9,487 nucleotides of DNA from the NCBI GenBank assembly GCA_902780365.1, contig CACZFE010000056.1, forward strand, positions 1-9,487. Reading direction: 5' to 3'. Below, piece by piece: positions 6,504-9,487 of the stretch; position 1 is the stretch's first letter, and each line of letters starts with the position of its first letter. The notes below the pieces were generated by a model. That model was not told the DNA's origin and ran no database searches. It was given only the letters and a program-made list of their open reading frames with translations. The stretch comes from an uncultured Spirochaetales bacterium. Its GTDB lineage: Bacteria; UBP6; UBA1177. The position numbers were made by a program, and so were the translations under genes.

Positions 6504-6734
6504 TTATAAGATTTTATTTTCCCTAAGACGTATCTTTTCACGCGTTTTATTTAATTCCAGAAATATTTTTATAAGTAAGTTTCATGCCCAGAGGTCTTTC
6601 AGTTCTTTTTGAGACATTTCATGAAACATTTTCACAGGATGAAACTCAAGATTCCGTTCATTCCAAAAATCAGCCGGATTTTTAAAAGGAAACAGGCGCG
6701 CCGGATGACGCGCCGTTATGGAAATTACAAATCA
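6504..6734 (-). pseudogene. Degenerate reading frame with one in-frame stop, no start
   Basis: One minus-strand frame between stops at 6732-6734 and 6504-6506 is interrupted only by TGA at 6582-6584. Before the stop it reads FPFKNPADFWNERNLEF, then HPVKMFHEMSQKELKDLWA. After the stop it reads NLLIKIFLELNKTREKI, then RLRENKIL. It is protein-like, Lys/Glu-rich and helical, which is unusual for random AT-rich sequence. There is no ATG until 29 codons after the upstream stop (two Mets, KMFHEM). I recognise no family. It may be the tail of a gene lost to rearrangement. Chance is possible given the length of 76 codons. Confidence 0.3.
6680..6714 (-). terminator. Probable rho-independent terminator after the LamG fragment
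   Basis: GGCGCG (6695-6700) pairs with CGCGCC (6709-6714) across an 8-base loop. Read on the minus strand the stem is followed by TGTTTCCTTTT, a moderately T-rich tail. It lies 27 bases beyond the LamG stop at 6741, where a terminator for the minus-strand unit is expected. The tail is imperfect, and on the plus strand there is no T run, so it looks unidirectional. Confidence 0.6.
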
Positions 6735-6740
6735 GAAGAA

Positions 6741-7124
6741 TTATCGGTTGTATTCAGCCTTGATGTCGTCGGCACTCAACGCAGTTCCGATAATGATTAC
6801 ATCGTCAAGCAAACCGTTGAAGTTACCGTAAGATCCGCCTCCGACCTGTTTGGGCGGATAAACCGTTCTTAATGATGCGCCACCTGTTTTAACAAGAGTT
6901 CCGTCAAGATAGAGATAAGGCGTTTTGTTGCTGAATACAACGGCGACATGATGCCAATCCGTGCCTATCGAACTGTTCGAGTAGGATACAAGAGGCGGCA
7001 TATAACTGTCACCGTGGGCAGTTACGAAAATTCCGTTCATCTTTCTGCTCGAGCCGTTTTTATCCTTGCCGTTGTATTTCTTCGCTTCCAGTCTTTGCAG
7101 ATACGACTCTCTCGGAATGTTCAT
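6741..7124 (-). CDS. LamG/concanavalin-like domain fragment, possibly fused to an ATPase N-terminus
   Basis: This gives 127 residues from ATG 7124; ATG 7136 or TTG 7142 would add 4 or 6 residues, and the frame stays open back to a TAA at 7206-7208. Residues 61-127 are the second half of a LamG_3 fold. They show GTDWHHVAVVF, a YLYLDGTLV strand, GGGSYGNFNGLLDDV, and the usual ending ALSADDIKAEYN. Such domains bind glycans or act as surface modules. A full one is about 150-200 residues and normally sits behind a signal peptide, which is absent here. The first 19 residues (MNIPRESYLQRLEAKKYNG) instead resemble the start of AAA_14/DUF4143 ATPases. I read this as a chimeric remnant joined near residue 19. 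Whether it is expressed is unknown. It lies 103 bases downstream of the sulfatase gene and ends before a likely terminator. Confidence 0.6.
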   Translation of the reverse strand: MNIPRESYLQRLEAKKYNGKDKNGSSRKMNGIFVTAHGDSYMPPLVSYSNSSIGTDWHHVAVVFSNKTPYLYLDGTLVKTGGASLRTVYPPKQVGGGSYGNFNGLLDDVIIIGTALSADDIKAEYNR

Positions 7125-7227
7125 GCCACCTCTCATTCCCAAAAAAGGAATATATACGCAAAATTTAGGAATGGCGAGGAGAATAAGCTTGAATTTATTA
7201 AATTTTTACGAATCGCGTGAGGGGAAA

Positions 7228-9093
7228 TCAATGAGACGCTTTCACAGCACGGTTGATTTCGAAATTTTTGTAATTTATGAATTTTATTAGCTTTTCCAGT
7301 TTGTCGGCGTCAAGCGTGTCTGCAAGATTGTTCTCTTCCATCGAATCGTTTTTGAGGTCAAAATAATAATTTTTCCCGGTGACGTGGTTGAAGAAGAATT
7401 TATGGTTTCCATCCAGAATCCCGCTGTGGAGATTCATCGCCCTCGTGTAAATGAAAACGGGTTTGGTTTTGCCTTCAAACATATTGTTGCCGGTCCACGA
7501 GTTTTCAGGTTCGATCCCTGCCAAAGCCGCAAGCGTGGGTGCGACATCCAAGACTGTTGTCGGATTTGTGATCGTTTTCGGCTCCATATCCGTGAGCCCT
7601 TTTGCATAAATCAGGAACGGAACATGAATGTTTTCATCAAAAAGATAATTCGGGTGAATGAAGTTCCCGACTTTCCTGCCGAAAGCCTCGCCGTGGTCTG
7701 CTGCCACGACAACTATCGAATTTTCCAGAAGATTTTCTTTATCGAGTTTCGTTAAGAACTCTTCGATTTTTGCATTTATATATTCCTGCGACTTATAGTA
7801 CCGCTCCAGAGAACTCAGTTTGCTCGTATCCTCGAACGGAACTTCGTAAGGAGCGTGTGTCCAATATGGGAAATAAAGTGCAAAAAACGGTTTTTCCTCA
7901 GATTTTACGCTTTGAATGTAGTTGAAAAAATCTTCCTGAACGATCTCTTCCTCGATTGCCGTTGCTGTGCCGAACTGCCGCTTGAAAGCACCATTTTCGA
8001 TCACTTTTGAAGGTTCGAAAATGTAGTCGATTCTTTTGATTGGCGCAGCATTTCCGAAACTGTCGAAATCAAGGAGAACTGGCGAAAAGAATGAAGTTGT
8101 ATAGCCGTTTTTCTCAAAAACATCGAAAACGGAAACACAGTCGAAAGGAATATCCGTTCTTGTGATTGATTCGTAGTCTGTTCCGACATAATTCGAACAG
8201 GAAAGCGAAAGAACCGATCGTGTCGTTGCCGGGAAAACAGTCCTATGCGAGACGAAACCTATTGATTTCTTTGATAAATCTTCCAAAAACAAGAACGGAC
8301 TTTCTTTGTCGCCACCGAGCGGAGTTTTCTCGAAAGCGACTCCTTCAAGAATTACAAAAATAATGTTTTTTCCTTTTGTCGCGGAAAAATCGAACTCGAC
8401 TTTCGGAAAATTCTCTTTTTCGTCAGCAATTCCTGGGTATTCAACAGGCTCGACTTCTTTGTTCACGTCAAGATAATAAGAACTCAAAATCCTTGTCGAA
8501 AAATATTCGAAAAGCGGATCTTTTTCGAAGCCTACCTTTTCTTCAAACGGCAAAAACGCTGTCCCGATGCAAAAAACGATATTTACCGCAAGCAGAGCAT
8601 GAACAACACGGTCTGAAAAAGGCTTTATGATGCAAGTTTTCCGCTTGAAAACAAACAAAAATGCCAGGACAACAAGGAAAAGCCAGAACAGAATCAAAAT
8701 ATCCAGAAACGGATTCAATGAAAAAAGGAAATACGCTACAGCGTCCGAAATCAAATCGAAAGCCATGAAATAGCCAAGACCCAAGTTGTCAAATCCGCGG
8801 AAATACTGAAAAATAGCGAAATCATAGAGCAGAAAAGCCCCGGCAACAACAAACAAAAACCAGCAGAATTTGTCCAGCAATTTAAATTTATTAGCAAAAT
8901 CAAGGATTTTAAAGGATATGAAAAGCACTATGAAATCAGCGGCAGCCAAAATCACCGAAAGCGGGAAAACAAATAGAATTGGAAAATGATTAGGAACTGA
9001 ATAAAGATATTGCCCTGCAAGAAGAATCTTGAAAACAAGCATAAAAATGTAGGAAATTGTCAGGAAATATCGTGAATTTGCTGAGATTTTCAT
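7228..9093 (-). CDS. LtaS/phosphoethanolamine transferase-like membrane sulfatase-fold protein
   Basis: This 621-residue protein has about five membrane helices (roughly 10-30, 37-60, 75-95, 130-150 and 163-182) followed by a periplasmic or external sulfatase-fold domain from about residue 240. KNIIFVILEG (242-251) gives the first metal ligand E250. FPATTRSVLS (287-296) holds the candidate nucleophile Thr (T290 or T291); there is no Cys/Ser-x-Pro-x-Arg formylglycine motif, so it is not a classical sulfatase. LYFPYWTHAPYEVPF (406-420) and VVVAADHGEAFG (461-472), with D466 and H467, complete the metal site, and H480 and H490 follow. By family it moves a phospho-alcohol group (glycerophosphate, phosphoethanolamine or similar) from a lipid to an envelope polymer. 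The donor and acceptor are not determinable. Its ATG overlaps the stop of the upstream membrane gene (ATGA, 9090-9093) and lacks a clear Shine-Dalgarno sequence, so it is probably translated by coupling. Confidence 0.88.
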   Translation of the reverse strand: MKISANSRYFLTISYIFMLVFKILLAGQYLYSVPNHFPILFVFPLSVILAAADFIVLFISFKILDFANKFKLLDKFCWFLFVVAGAFLLYDFAIFQYFRGFDNLGLGYFMAFDLISDAVAYFLFSLNPFLDILILFWLFLVVLAFLFVFKRKTCIIKPFSDRVVHALLAVNIVFCIGTAFLPFEEKVGFEKDPLFEYFSTRILSSYYLDVNKEVEPVEYPGIADEKENFPKVEFDFSATKGKNIIFVILEGVAFEKTPLGGDKESPFLFLEDLSKKSIGFVSHRTVFPATTRSVLSLSCSNYVGTDYESITRTDIPFDCVSVFDVFEKNGYTTSFFSPVLLDFDSFGNAAPIKRIDYIFEPSKVIENGAFKRQFGTATAIEEEIVQEDFFNYIQSVKSEEKPFFALYFPYWTHAPYEVPFEDTSKLSSLERYYKSQEYINAKIEEFLTKLDKENLLENSIVVVAADHGEAFGRKVGNFIHPNYLFDENIHVPFLIYAKGLTDMEPKTITNPTTVLDVAPTLAALAGIEPENSWTGNNMFEGKTKPVFIYTRAMNLHSGILDGNHKFFFNHVTGKNYYFDLKNDSMEENNLADTLDADKLEKLIKFINYKNFEINRAVKASH

Positions 9094-9487
9094 TGTTGTA
9101 AACCAAAATGCTGTTTATTCTGTTGTCTCTTTTTCAGAAGAAATACAATTATTGATAGAAGATCGACCGATGGCAAAGCAAATACCAAAATATCAGTAAT
9201 TATGCTTATTGGACCTTTATCCAAATACACAGGAATCAATACGACATCCGCGACAAACTTTGTAAAAAAAACCATTAAATTCAGGATGTTGAATGGATAA
9301 TCTCTTTTTGTTAATATAAATACAAGCCAAATTATGGCTCCTGAAAATGTGAGAAAGTATGCGCAAAACAACATATAATTTTGAACTACAACCAAGTAAG
9401 TGACTCCACCACTCAAAATTCCAATAGAAGCAAAATATAATTTTAAGTTTTTCAGAAATTTGATCCTGATGATTTCAACAATGATTA
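9090..9487 (-). CDS. Multi-pass membrane protein, 5'-truncated by the window edge
   Basis: The minus-strand frame is open from the right edge to TGA at 9090-9092, so the TTG at 9416 is not needed as a start. About 131 residues are visible. Four hydrophobic segments follow one another: LKLYFASIGILSGGVTYLVV, then MLFCAYFLTFSGAIIWLVF, then ILNLMVFFTKFVADVVLIPV, then ISIITDILVFALPSV with IIVFLL. A basic, Gln-rich end (KKRQQNKQHFGLQQ) is probably cytoplasmic. I recognise no family. The 4-base overlap with the sulfatase-fold gene implies co-expression and perhaps a shared envelope role. Confidence 0.72.
   Translation of the reverse strand, partial: IIVEIIRIKFLKNLKLYFASIGILSGGVTYLVVVQNYMLFCAYFLTFSGAIIWLVFILTKRDYPFNILNLMVFFTKFVADVVLIPVYLDKGPISIITDILVFALPSVDLLSIIVFLLKKRQQNKQHFGLQQ

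Noticed and set aside
6609..6872. An 87-codon plus-strand frame
   Set aside because: It runs antisense through the LamG coding region and the terminator hairpin, with very basic low-complexity composition.
7384..7755. A 123-codon plus-strand frame
   Set aside because: It is a shadow of the sulfatase-fold gene, whose motifs are on the opposite strand.

Overview
The window is about 9.5 kb of bacterial DNA with moderate to low GC. Coding is dense on both sides of a 0.7 kb scar zone. I see no rRNA, tRNA, CRISPR array or phage structural gene. The multi-pass membrane enzymes, an AAA-ATPase_like/PD-(D/E)XK protein, a PAPS-type sulfotransferase, a large cysteine-rich repeat protein and insertion-sequence debris would fit a host-associated or anaerobic Gram-negative bacterium. 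Those families occur in several phyla, so I do not assign one.

Left block, plus strand, 1-4433. The reading frame is open from base 1, so the first gene is a partial Cys/Trp/Asn/Thr-rich repeat protein that began upstream. It shows eight divergent modules of about 58-91 residues and a separate Cys-rich tail. After 33 bases comes a Sulfotransfer_3-like sulfotransferase. A small two-helix membrane protein overlaps its end, and 4 bases later comes a membrane protein of the prolipoprotein diacylglyceryl transferase (Lgt) superfamily. That Lgt relative keeps the C-terminal R-x3-E-x2-R signature but appears to lack the equivalents of the catalytic His and Arg of true Lgt. The spacing suggests one transcription unit. 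A surface-modification cassette is a reasonable inference but is not shown by the sequence.

Centre, 4434-6035. A gene with its own TATAAT box and a good Shine-Dalgarno sequence encodes a complete 512-residue AAA-ATPase_like protein (DUF1703 type) with a C-terminal PD-(D/E)XK-like nuclease domain.

Scar zone, 6036-6740. No intact gene was found here. It holds the N-terminal remnant of an IS3-type OrfA on the minus strand, an AT-rich stretch with nested inverted repeats and several GTGTAAA motifs, and a degenerate minus-strand reading frame with an internal stop. A GC-rich hairpin lies at its right end and probably terminates minus-strand transcription.

Right block, minus strand, 6741-9487. 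A membrane protein that runs off the right edge overlaps by ATGA with an LtaS/phosphoethanolamine-transferase-like membrane sulfatase (621 residues). Downstream of the sulfatase is a 127-residue LamG fragment whose first ~20 residues look like the start of an unrelated AAA_14/DUF4143 ATPase, suggesting a chimera made by recombination. The plus and minus blocks converge on the scar zone, as expected of a rearrangement breakpoint.
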